Assembly (NCBI GenBank): GCA_003194525.1
Contig: NBIV01000391.1
Span: forward strand, 1 to 43,225
Direction: 5' to 3'
Source of the DNA: Gracilariopsis chorda
Lineage: Eukaryota; Rhodophyta; Florideophyceae; Gracilariales; Gracilariaceae
Length of the DNA stretch: 43,225 nucleotides
The stretch's first letter is position 1, and each line of letters begins with the position of its first letter. Shown here one piece after another: positions 1-8,645 of the stretch. Made by a program: the position numbers and the translations under genes. The notes beneath the pieces were generated by a model that worked only from the letters and a program-made list of their open reading frames with translations, did no database searches and was not told the origin of the DNA.

Positions 1-775
1 GGTTCCGAAAGCACGAATAATGATTGGAGAGAGTGCATGAGATCCCTAATGTATATGCGCCAAGTGTAGTAATCGGCGCCCCCTTTTAGACGGGGTATAC
101 GTTTATTTCTTGGTAAGTCTCAGAGTCCATCGCGGAGTATCACTCAACGCGAGACTAAAGGAGACTGGCAGATAGAATTCTTCACCGGTCCCCTACCGGT
201 TGAGGGATCCTTCTACTACTTTTGCGTAGCCGGGTCCACTGGCAGGAGATACTATCTCCGGTTCCCTAAGGGTCAGACCTCTGGCTCCGAGTAAGACTCT
301 CTCGGTGAGATGCGATTTCAGCGGCCCGCCCAAGTTCTGCACAATCCAGAACGAGGGTGCGTGCAACCTACGGAATGTCCAGGAGAGGTTACTAACAACG
401 TGATATGTGTTCACCAGTTGGCCTCCTCTGATTCCTTACGGCTACTTGCGCGGCGATCTTGCTCCTTGAAACGTCCTTGTCTTCACTAAGGTCCGGGCCG
501 AACGACGAGACACCCTGTCCCCTTACGAACAGCTACACTCACCCAGCTGAGCCAGTTATACGGCAAGTGCGCTATCCGCAGGCTTAGTTCAAGTCCCCAG
601 TCGATTTCCCAACCGGTATACGGCTTGCGAACCTTAGCTCAGCCAAGTTGCTAACTTCCCTGAAGGGTTAATAGCGGCGGAGGCCTTATTCAGGACTTAT
701 ATAATAGTTCCGGTTCACCGTCTGTGTTCGTGGTCCAATGATGAAGGCGGTTATGCGGAGCGTGCAGTAACTGCG
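1..775. other. No recognised gene; possible old retroelement leader
   Basis: I see no convincing coding region. The longest open frame (193-414, reverse) has no family I recognise. On the reverse strand there is a TATA-like stretch near 700-709, and a 14-base string at 266-279 is the reverse complement of one in the leader/LTR of the Gypsy element at the right end (around 35671-35684). This hints at a remnant of an LTR element in reverse orientation, but the match is short and could be chance. Confidence 0.2.
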
Positions 776-959
776 ATGTGTCGCCACTAGAAGCTTCAGG
801 TGATCGGTCCAGACCACAAGCAGGGGCAAGGGTTGTTCAACGACACGGTGGCTTTCAAGAAGCTTCTAGTGCGCACGCTCTAACACAACGCCGGATACGG
901 GGGGGGGGGGGTTTGGCAGCGACTCAACTATGGGCGCAGGCGGGGGAAGGTTGTCCGGC

Positions 960-1215
960 GTGTAGATGGCAGAGTGTGCACGGGCTGCCGGGGGGGGGAG
1001 ATTGTTTGAGAGCGCCACACCAGTAGGCCCAAGTCTTGCGCGGAGAATGCGGAATGTGCACGGGCTGCCGTGGGGGGGGGGAAGTTGTTTGAGAGCGCCA
1101 CCAGTAGGCCAAGTCTTGCGCGGAGAACGCGGAATGTGCACGGGCTTCTTGCGCGGAGAACGCGGAATGTGCACGGGCTGCCCGGGGGGAGAAGGTTGTT
1201 TGGTGGAGAAGGTTG
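960..1215. repeat. Degenerate ~80-bp G-rich tandem repeat
   Basis: The string GTGCACGGGCTGCC recurs at about 975, 1055 and 1173, with a variant (GTGCACGGGCTTC) near 1136. The spacing of the first copies is about 80 bp, with truncated units after that. Each unit holds a run of 7-10 G followed by a TTGTTTGAGAGCGCCAC-like block and CTTGCGCGGAGAA. Open frames on both strands here are by-products of the repeat and are not proposed as genes. Confidence 0.75.
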
Positions 1216-1290
1216 TTCGCAGTGTGTGTGGTTGTCCGGAGTGTGCAAGGGCTGCCGGGGGGCGGAAGACGGTTTGGGAGCGCAACACGA

Positions 1291-1462
1291 GTAGGCGCAA
1301 GTCCAGCGCGGAGAGGGCGGAGTGTTCACACGAGTAGGTGCAAGTCCAGCGCTGAGAGGGCGGAGTGTTCACAAGTGTAGGCGCAAGTCCAGCGCGGAGA
1401 GGGCGGAGTGTTCACAAGTGTAGGCGCAAGTCCAGCGCGGAGAGGGCGGAGTGTTCACGGGC
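1291..1462. repeat. 43-bp tandem repeat, four copies
   Basis: Four consecutive units start at 1291, 1334, 1377 and 1420 (period exactly 43 bp). Each contains GTAGGCGCAAGTCCAGCGCG and GGAGAGGGCGGAGTGTTCAC, with few substitutions. The last unit runs into sequence resembling the neighbouring 80-bp repeat, so the two arrays share parts (GCGCGGAGA, GTTTGGGAGCGC) and probably a common origin. Confidence 0.85.
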
Positions 1463-1599
1463 TGCAGGGCGGGCGCAAGACGGTTTGGGAGCGCAACACG
1501 AGAGGCGGGAGATGGTCTGGGGGCGCAAAACGAGTATGCGCAATTCCGGGAAACGTTGGTGGGCGCAAGGCGCGCCGAAGGCGCAAGTGCTATAGAGAG

Positions 1600-2490
1600 T
1601 GGAGAACGTTGGCGTTTCTCACTGTTTTGTGCAGATAAGCCTTTCGTTTGAGAGAAGCCTAAAGCAGGGTTTATTCAGTGTCGGCTTTTGCGCCGGCGGT
1701 TGCTGTGTCCCTTACGTTTTCGATATTGTTCTCGATACGTCTTTCTCAAGTCGACGGTGTTATCGATAACCGCATGCGATGCTACCATGTAGCTGTTTCT
1801 AGCTTTGTGTCTTTTCCACTGTCTCCCTCCTCCCATCATGCTGGTGAAGGCAGATCAGTGAGGTCATTTATTTGGTGCCTCCAGTCGGGACGAGTGGACT
1901 GTAAACCACGTCCCAACTGGTGGCCAGCGTGTCTCCATTCACAGGTTTCACCTGGCAATGCTCCGTAACTCTGTTGTTGGGCGTCGTGCTGGATGGCGCC
2001 GCGTGTGGCATTGCGAGAGGGTCCTTCTGGCTCGTTGTGTGGGCCTTGCACCACTCCCTGCATACAGTCTGCACCGCTTTTGAGAGCTGCTCGCCCATCG
2101 TTTGGCGCTGCGCTTTCCCGTCTCTTCTCTTGACCCTCAGCCATTCTCTTCTGGGGATCACTCGGTTCTCGCGCGTCGGAAGCGAGCGCCGCCATTAGCG
2201 AACATCAAACAGCTGATACGATGTATCAGATGCCTCCGTTGATCTTGCCGACCTTTCTGAGCAAGATGTAAGTTAAGCCGCGCCGATGACGCACGAAAAG
2301 TGGTGCAAAAGAGAAAAGAAAGCAAACATAGGATGAGGTGGACTCTGATTTCGATCGGCCGGAGGAGGCGGCAGATGGCGAGCAAGAAGCGCAGCATGCT
2401 GAGCGTGAGGTGCGATGAGCGGAGCGGGCGCAGCGAGCGCAATCGAAGAGAAAGGCTGGCGGTTACGTGGACGCGGCATTGAGAATGGAG
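1600..2490. other. No gene recognised
   Basis: Open frames of 90-120 codons occur on both strands, but they overlap one another, have no motif I recognise and show no clear coding composition. I make no gene call here. Confidence 0.4.
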
Positions 2491-2491
2491 G

Positions 2492-3141
2492 TGACCCGGG
2501 AGGTCGTTAAACTCGCCCAAGCAACCGGTCAGCTTGCCAGTTGCCCTCGCGGACCTGGGTGAATAGTCTTGAAAAGTCACCCGCGTAACTGCACGTACGC
2601 AGTCGGTCACGGGCCCGCTACCGGAAGAAGATCCAGCCGCTGTTTCCCTGAATTTTTCCCTCGAAGGAAGAGCTCCAAAGGAGCCTCTGGACCGGGGTTT
2701 TTTCCAGGGTTTTCTCAGAGGATCTACACTTGGATCAGACGCCACAGCAGGTTACGCGCCGGTTCTTACCCCCGATCTTGCCGCTGAAATGAGGATTGGG
2801 CGGAAAGGATGTCGTCAATGGTTTCTTGGCGGCCAACGTGGTACATGCGAATCGCCTTGTCGCGGTGTGCCCCTTACCCGAGGACCTCTAGAGGTTGAAT
2901 GAAATGGTGGAATGAAGAAGGCAACAGTCCTCGGAAACGAAACGATTCTGCGGTTGAACACGCCTAGACACCTAATGCATTCTTAGTATAGTAGTAACCC
3001 AGTGTGTGTAGCACGACTCCGGGTTGTAGCTAATAGCTATCGTACGAAGAACGCGTTATAGGTTGTAGGGGTCCTTAGCAAACCCCCGGGCTAACATAGA
3101 ATTGATGTTACTCGTTCGTAAACAGAGAGAGAGAGAGAGAT
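2492..3141 (+). mobile_element. Retroposon family member, copy A
   Basis: This is a diverged copy of the element that interrupts NAR1 (30569-31442, reverse). Shared blocks in the same order are GACCCGGGAGGTCGTTAAAC at the 5' end, a TTTCCCT...TTTTCCC block, an AGGGTTTT...GATCTACA block, CCGATCTT(A/G)CCGC, and AACGTGGTACATG followed by CGCCTTGTCG and a CCCCTTACC block. The 5' start is imperfectly repeated about 59 bp downstream. The right third (2950 to about 3140) is nearly identical to 5849-6033 and ends in a GA simple repeat, as expected for the 3' tail of a retroposon. No target duplication was seen around this copy, so it may be older or rearranged. Confidence 0.6.
3123..3140. repeat. (GA)n tail
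   Basis: Simple GA repeat at the 3' end of retroposon copy A. The same kind of tail ends the truncated copy near 6033. Confidence 0.8.
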
Positions 3142-3762
3142 GATATAAGAATTCTTTGGACTGATTGGAAAAGAGATTGTTATGCTACGGAGTATTATAA
3201 GAATGACGAATCATTGTGCTGATTTAACTCCCGTCTCACCCTGGCAACATACAATCGTGCGGTGCCCGTTGCGCTTCTTCCCGTCAAGCGTCTAGACCGG
3301 CGAAGCACGGTGGTGTCCGAGTTGTTCCCGTCGGCTCCCGCACCTGCTGCGGGCGCACTAGAGGGGCCCGCTGCTGCAGGTGCAGAAACTGCGGCTGCGA
3401 CTGCAGCTGCAGCTGATGCCGATGCCGGTGCCGGTGCGTGTGCACCGGCTGCGCTGGAACTACTCGCAGAGCCGTCGAGACGTTCTCCAACTCGGCAGAC
3501 GAGAACGAAGTGGAATACGGTTCACATTGCACCACCACCGTCATATCATTCTTCTATTGCGCCCATTTCAACGCCGTCAACCTTGGCCGACGGTGATTCT
3601 TCATGGATACGGTGCAAGGCGCCATGAACGTACGATAGAGAGAACCAGAAGCGTACGATCGACCAGCAGTCGCCAATGCTAGTGCAGCAGCCCATGCTGC
3701 CGGGTCTCGGTTTCTTCCTTCTATCGGACTTCATTACACAAACTCTCTTTTATATTCTTTAT
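3142..3762. other. No gene recognised; GCN-rich low-complexity stretch
   Basis: Around 3340-3440 the sequence is rich in GCTGC/GCAGCT trinucleotides, giving Ala-rich (forward) and His/Gln-rich (reverse) translations in all frames. Such frames are expected from composition alone. No family signal was seen. Confidence 0.35.
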
Positions 3763-5127
3763 TCAGTCGTGACGTCTAGTTCTTTTCTTATCTGGACTAG
3801 TGGTCTTGCTACTTTTCGGACTTCCACTAGATATGCTTGTTACTTCGTCAGGGACATTTTCTTTGACTAACCTTTTGTAACGCCTCTTCTTGCGCTGAAC
3901 CGCATCCAGTTTGTCTCGAAGTTCTCTCGCCTCCTTTTCACGTTCTTTCTCTCGTTGCCTCGCTTCTTTCGCCTCCCTCTCACGTTCTTTCGCCTCTTGC
4001 CTCGCTTCTCTCGCCTCCTTCTTACGTTCTTTCTCTCGTTGCCTCGCTTCTTTCGCCTCCCTCTCACGTTCTTTTGCCTCCCTTTCACGTTCTTTCTCTC
4101 GTTGCCTCGCTTCTTTCGCCTCCCTCTCACGTTCTTTTGCCTCCCTTTCACGATTTTTCTCTCGTTGCCTCGCTTCTTTCGCCTCCCTCTCACGTTCTTT
4201 TGCCTCCCTTTCACGTTCTTTCTCTCGTTGCCTCGCTTCTTTCGCCTCTTGCCTCGCTTCTCTCGCCTCCTTCTCACGTTCTTTCGCCTCCCTTTCACGT
4301 TCCCTCATTTCCTCAGATAGCTTATCTAGAGGACTCGATGCGTTTGGGTTATTGAATATGGTCGACGGTTTGTGAGTTCCAAATGGACCCATGTTTGCTG
4401 GAGTATCGCCGCGAAATACTTGCTTAGGAGCCCAACAATTTGTTGCTGGATCCCTGTGGCGAATTTCAATACGTTGGTCTCTTTTGCTTTCATCTTTGCA
4501 GTTAACATCTCTGATAACCGTGATAAGCTGCTTCACTCCTGCTTTCTCGTATCCGCCCTGTTTGACGTCCGTGTCGGTTTTTTCGTTATGGCTGGTAACT
4601 TCTACGACAGCTTTGACTTGGTCAGGAATTGGATGCGAGATTCTCCGCGATTTCGGGGAAAGCCCATTTCTTCGTGGCGGGGACACGGGGGGCGCTGCGA
4701 TAACATCGGGCCTGCGTATGGTTCTTCTCGGCGTAGGGTCTCCTGGACTGGATGGCGACCGCGGGATAGAAATACCTTCTTGTGATGCGGGTGGATACTC
4801 AGTCTGGCCTCTGACATATCGAGCGATGCCATGGTTTTGCAGATACCTGGCAATGTTATCGTGGGGCTCTTCTGACATTGGTAGTGCAACGAGTATACCT
4901 TCCACGTATTCGTATCTTCCATACACTGAAGTGTCTATGTCCAAGAATTCCTCCACCGAGCAGGGCTTAAGATCTAGCGAGCCTAGTTCGGTTTTGGGTG
5001 CAACAGAAATGGAAGGGTTTGGAGAAGATGCAGGTTGGGACGGTGGGGCAGTGGGTTGAAGGTCAGATTGAGACGGTTCTGGCTCAGGCGTAGAGTGAGC
5101 AGAACAGGGCGAGAGTGGGGACTCCAT
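3763..5127 (-). CDS. Uma2/DUF820-like protein with charged coiled coil
   Basis: Intact 454-residue frame from ATG (5127-5125) to TGA. Residues 1-50 are Ser/Pro-rich. Residues about 57-240 match the layout of the Uma2/DUF820 family, a PD-(D/E)XK nuclease fold: an N-terminal EEFL...GRYEYVEGILV block, a PDV at 140-142, a VEVTS strand at 175-179 (E176) followed by Asp/Lys residues, and a YEKAGVKQ-like helix. Residues about 267-425 form a long Arg/Glu/Lys/Ala coiled coil built of near-perfect 21-residue repeats (63 bp in DNA), then a basic Ser-rich tail. Cyanobacterial Uma2 proteins often end in a similar charged coil. Nuclease activity is inferred only. A second member lies at 28238-29584. No intron is needed. 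Confidence 0.7.
   Translation of the reverse strand: MESPLSPCSAHSTPEPEPSQSDLQPTAPPSQPASSPNPSISVAPKTELGSLDLKPCSVEEFLDIDTSVYGRYEYVEGILVALPMSEEPHDNIARYLQNHGIARYVRGQTEYPPASQEGISIPRSPSSPGDPTPRRTIRRPDVIAAPPVSPPRRNGLSPKSRRISHPIPDQVKAVVEVTSHNEKTDTDVKQGGYEKAGVKQLITVIRDVNCKDESKRDQRIEIRHRDPATNCWAPKQVFRGDTPANMGPFGTHKPSTIFNNPNASSPLDKLSEEMREREREAKEREKEAREARQEAKEARQREKEREREAKEREREAKEARQREKNREREAKEREREAKEARQREKEREREAKEREREAKEARQREKERKKEAREARQEAKEREREAKEARQREKEREKEARELRDKLDAVQRKKRRYKRLVKENVPDEVTSISSGSPKSSKTTSPDKKRTRRHD
3911..4310 (-). repeat. 63-bp (21-residue) coding tandem repeat
   Basis: Within the coiled coil, 63-bp units encoding an REKEREREAKEREREAKEARQ-like repeat occur about three to four times in near-identical form, flanked by partial 42-45 bp variants. 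The DNA identity between units is high, so the array probably expanded recently. Confidence 0.8.
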
Positions 5128-5172
5128 GTGGCTTCAGTTGTGAGGGCCTGTAGGAAGGCGCTGCCTAGAGGC

Positions 5173-5690
5173 TTAAATACGGAAATGGAGCTGCTGCGAA
5201 AGCAACGTCGCGGATGCAGGCCAATCGAGAGTCTCGAGAGTGACGATGAGCGCCTCGCGACTAGCCTTCAAAGCTGGTGAGGATTCTTCACTCAAGACCA
5301 ACCGGTAGAAACTCCGTACAAGCACAAGGTCCCTCGGTGCATGGCGAAGCGAAGAGATGGAGAAGTTTTTTATCAATTGGATCTTCCAATTTGGAACCGG
5401 CAGTTTGGGGCCAAGGGATGATCTACACGGCGTAGACGGAGTAAAAAATTGATTGAAAAGGAACAGCTCAGCACAAGCTCTCCAAAAAACTTGACCCACA
5501 TGGCCCCGTTTTTCGTGGTATCCGTTTGACGATTCTCAGGTTCGGAGGTACCGGTACACGGTGCGTAGATGCGTAGAGGTGGTGGGCGGCGGCTGAGTTT
5601 CCGCGACGAGGGTATCCTAGGGATACCCTCAAAGCGTGGAGGGTTTTGTGTGGCAGAGAATTGACGACAAAGCGGTTGTGCTGTTGCCAT
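5173..5690 (-). CDS. Small protein of unknown function, probably two exons
   Basis: Proposed as two exons, 5690-5500 and 5422-5173. They are joined by a 77-nt intron (5499-5423) that starts GTGGGT and ends in a pyrimidine-rich stretch and GTGTAG. The join is in frame and gives 146 residues ending in TAA. The first about 60 residues (MATAQPLCRQFSATQ..., Ser/Arg/Pro-rich, ending near RIYAP) look like a plastid or mitochondrial targeting peptide. The C-terminal about 65 residues are amphipathic (APRDLVLVRSFYRLVLSEES...) and read like a real folded domain, but I do not recognise the family. The gene is divergent from the retroposon fragment at 5849 and lies head-to-tail upstream of the Uma2-like gene. 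The splice sites are inference. Confidence 0.45.
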
Positions 5691-5848
5691 GATCAGCAGC
5701 AGGAAGGAACACAGGCAACAAAAAGGAGCTCAAAACACGAGCGCACAACGCGGTTCGGCGTGCGTTCACAGAAGAAAGGCAGTTGAACGATACAAGGAGC
5801 GCTGCCGCAGTTCCACAACAAGCAAGCGCCGCAAAGAAGAACACTGCA

Positions 5849-6033
5849 GCGGTTGAACACGCCTAGACACCTAATGCATTCTTAGTATAGTAGTAACCCA
5901 GTGTGTGTAGCACGACTCCGGGTTGTAGCTAATAGCTATCGTACGAAGAACGCGTTATAGGTTGTAGGGGTCCTTAGCAAACCCCCGGGCTAACATAGAA
6001 TTGATGTTACTCGTTCCTAAACAGAGAGAGAGA
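5849..6033 (+). mobile_element. 5'-truncated retroposon copy with target-site duplication
   Basis: About 185 bp nearly identical (one substitution seen) to the 3' part of copy A (2950 to about 3135), ending in (GA)n. It is flanked by an 11-bp direct repeat AGAACACTGCA at 5838-5848 and 6033-6043, typical of target-primed insertion. The element has no terminal inverted repeats. It contains a small perfect hairpin (TTAGC...GCTAA). It may be the 3' end of the longer family or an independent SINE that also sits inside copy A. Confidence 0.7.
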
Positions 6034-6357
6034 GAACACTGCACGCAAACGCGCGCACAAGCACGACAAGAACACAAAACACACAGCGCAGCAAGCGCGA
6101 CTGCGCTGCAGCAAGCGAATCGCGTTACATCGCAGGAATGAGCATTAAGGGACTTCCTACGAATAACTGTCATTTGCAATAGTAAACTGGAGTCATACTG
6201 GATCACGAAGAGAAGCGCGTATCACACAACTGATAGTGCTTTAGAACAGCGCGCTCGGAAGAAAGTAGGCGACGCAAGCAACAGAAATATGCCGCTGTGA
6301 TCAGCTATAGTGTGTGAACGAACCAAGCAAATATTCTCAAGCTCTGTGCAACGTCCG

Positions 6358-6585
6358 CTACCAACACTCCATTTGCAGTCGGCCTTCATATTCCATACGT
6401 TTTACGAACTGTTCTGAATATGCTTCACTTAGCTGGCCGACAGTTTTGCCTAGAGTCACGATGACTTCCCGGAGTGCCTTCGACATCGCTCCATCAGTGC
6501 CGACCACATACACATAAGCCTCTTGCTCAAATACCAATTTCCGTATATGTTCTGCATTGTCTTCAATTCTGTGCTGAACGTACAC
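6358..6585 (-). pseudogene. C-terminal fragment of a diflavin (FMN/FAD) reductase
   Basis: The reverse-strand frame reads KVYVQH, then a helix, then YVYVVGTDGAMSKALREV, and ends in EGRLQMECW-stop. This is the NADPH-binding C-terminus of the cytochrome P450 reductase / NDOR1 (Tah18) / sulfite reductase family, including the terminal aromatic residue after a G-R-x-Q motif. An acceptor-like TTTTCACAAAAG precedes it at 6586, so it could be a last exon. The rest of the protein (FMN domain, FAD domain, PPi-binding loop) is not found upstream on the same strand, where another coding frame runs the opposite way. It is therefore best read as a fragment. Notably, Tah18/NDOR1 acts in cytosolic Fe-S assembly, as NAR1 does, but which family member this is cannot be told. 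Confidence 0.7.
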
Positions 6586-6632
6586 CTTTTGTGAAAATAC
6601 AAAATACGGACGACAACACACTAAGCGCATCC

Positions 6633-7175
6633 AGCTGTGATAATTCCAAGGAAAACAAGTCCAATGCAGAAAAACCGCAGGAATGCAAGTCAGCTATACG
6701 CGAATCTGAGAAGGCGCCTCAACCCGTCATTTTGACTGGCAAGTACGGCGTAACAGTGGTCGGAAGTACGAATGTCGAGACATTGAAGAAGGTACAGGGT
6801 CCGCCATGCGTGCCGATTTTGCCGTTTCATGACCTTTTCGCCGGCAACTTTGGAAACGGACATTCACCTCATGACCTGTAAACGGAGAGTGAGAAGAAGT
6901 CTGAAAATGTTGTCCAACTCGGGAGCCTCAGGGAATTTTGTGAGGATTTTATCCGCATTGGGAGCGACGAAGATGACGATGAGGAAAGCAGACAAGCTTT
7001 GCACAGTGGCACGAGTAACAGCTGTGCAGAAGTTACTCGACTTGGTAGCTTGGAAATTGTACTCGGAGAAGGGATTTGCTGGAGACTGTTGGACATAAAA
7101 TGGAACGACGACACTGATAAGTGGGAGTTCAATGAAGGTGCTGATGACTGGGATGAAGAGTCGCTTGTGTTCTAA
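6633..7175 (+). pseudogene. Acidic protein of unknown function, interrupted by TAA
   Basis: One forward frame is coding-like from about 6633 (SASSCDNSKENKSNAEKPQ...) to TAA at 7173-7175, broken only by a TAA at 6879-6881. The part after the break is rich in Asp/Glu/Trp (IRIGSDEDDDEES..., DIKWNDDTDKWEFNEGADD) and ends ESLVF. A possible 48-nt in-frame intron (GTAAAC at 6878 to GGGAG at about 6925) would remove the stop, so it may be an intact gene. The start is unknown; the upstream frame overlaps the reductase fragment on the other strand. I do not recognise the family. Confidence 0.4.
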
Positions 7176-7223
7176 GGGCGTGTGCATGACATTCATGCGT
7201 CGATCTTGGTGGGGGGATACGCC

Positions 7224-7630
7224 TTATCTCTTTGAGAAATCTGAGCCAGAGTTGGAACGCGGACATCGGCAACAACGACAAACGAGTGTTTGGGGTCTGC
7301 GACCTTCTGCAAACATGAAAGCGTTCAACAGCCAGCGGTGTCCTTGTGCAGTGTCATAGAAGCGTAGAATTCTGTTATCAGCATCATTGCTCCTTAAAAC
7401 AGCGAATTCAGGCATCTTTTGGTACGCCCATCCCCACACACGTGTCGGCACTTGTCCAACAGAAAGAGCAGCTCGCGATGGTCATCGCCATGGATACACA
7501 TGAAGGGCACCTCCCCATCGCTATGGCAGACATTCAGCCGTCCACCTCCCTCCGCCAATGTACGCCGGCGCGCCTTCACCACCAAAGAGCACCGCCACCC
7601 CCGATTTTCGTCAAACCTCACTTCCGCCAT
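7224..7630 (-). pseudogene. Hypothetical protein in two frames
   Basis: Reverse strand. A frame opening at ATG 7630 (MAEVRFDENRGWRC...DDHRELLFLLDKCRHVC) passes near 7435 into the neighbouring frame (GWAYQKMPEFAVLRSNDADNR...). Together they read like one protein of about 130 residues. I do not recognise it. The frame change may be a single-base indel or a tiny intron. The overlapping forward frames are Ser/Pro/Thr-rich and look less protein-like. Confidence 0.3.
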
Positions 7631-8018
7631 TCCCCGTCCTCATCTTCTGACCAAAATGTGATCCACTCTTGCGTACGTTGCGCTGCCCAGTGTGCGACCG
7701 ACTTTGCATCACTGGTCGTTCGTGTCTGCCACTCGTCCGATTTCCTCACATTGGCCGAGACCGGTTCGTCTCGTCCGCCCTGTCATCCCTGTCGCTTCTG
7801 CGGTTCCCTCTCGCAGAACGAGCGCTTTGCGTGGCATAGTGTCCATTGTTACCGCCATTGGAGCCGCCGCAGTTCCTCCTCTCCCAACACCAGTCCGTGC
7901 CATTCGCATAACATCAGTACCAACTCTATCAGCGACGCAGAAGCGACCAACGACAGCATCACAAACTACCTTCTCCACACGCACTGTTCGCGTCTCCAGA
8001 TCGGTTTCCACCAATTGA

Positions 8019-8645
8019 TCGCTGGATACAGTGCAGCAAGCTACACAACAATATTTCACAGACTCTATCACCTCCACATCATCTAGCCGTGCTTCTGCAC
8101 TCACCCGCATCATTCTAAATACTGCGGATCCATTTCTTCACAAGTTCCTCAAATGGGCCTTGCTGGCTGGCATTGTAACATGCATCATTACTGCCGCTAC
8201 TATATCGGTGTTGCGGATCATTTAAGATTCGTTGGTGCACAAACGAACCAAGCTATGGCGCGTAACTCCCGGTTCGAATGGAATGCCACATTACGAAGAA
8301 GTCAGCTACTGCAAAGTGGAGGGTATCGAAATCGTGGGCTGGTTTATAAAACAGCCCCCTCACATATTCTCCAAAGCCCAAACGCTCGTGCACTTTTACG
8401 GAACCGATAAGAATCCCAGTCTTCGATTGAAAAACGTAATTTGCTTCTACGAGAAGTGCAGATGTACCATTCTTCTCCTGTCTCATCGCGGATATGGACC
8501 CTCAACTGGTAAGCCAAACGAATTCGGTGTGCGTATTGATGCAGGGAGCGCTTTCGACTACCTCAAGTCCCGTGACGACGTTGAAATCGGTCGGTTGCAA
8601 ACTTGCAAGCGCGCAAGTGGAAGAGATGGCGCATGCACGACATAA
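8019..8645 (+). pseudogene. ABHD13/Bem46-like alpha/beta hydrolase, N-terminal half
   Basis: A single forward frame encodes a Ser/Thr-rich cytosolic leader, a transmembrane segment (LKWALLAGIVTCIITAATI, about 8140-8200), and then the start of the hydrolase fold. Recognisable blocks are GMPHYEEV...GWFIKQPP, TLVHFYGTDKN (the place of the oxyanion HGN loop), ILLLSHRGYGPSTGKP, and AFDYLKSRDDV. These follow the order seen in ABHD13/Bem46/WAV2 membrane-anchored hydrolases. A TAA at 8223-8225 interrupts it just after the membrane segment, where family members carry Gln (FQD...), consistent with CAA to TAA. Homology stops at about 8600. The nucleophile motif GxSxG and everything after it are missing, and G/A-rich non-coding sequence follows. 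In the same frame upstream (7419-8018) there are further TGA stops. Confidence 0.75.

Noticed and set aside
540..620. tRNA-like GTTCAAGTC near 588
   Set aside because: The flanking bases do not form the T-stem, and no acceptor or anticodon arm can be drawn.
3867..4375. Several frames of 90-154 codons opposite or beside the Uma2-like coil
   Set aside because: They mirror the 63-bp repeat, which lacks stops in other frames. The Uma2-like frame is the one with a recognisable domain.
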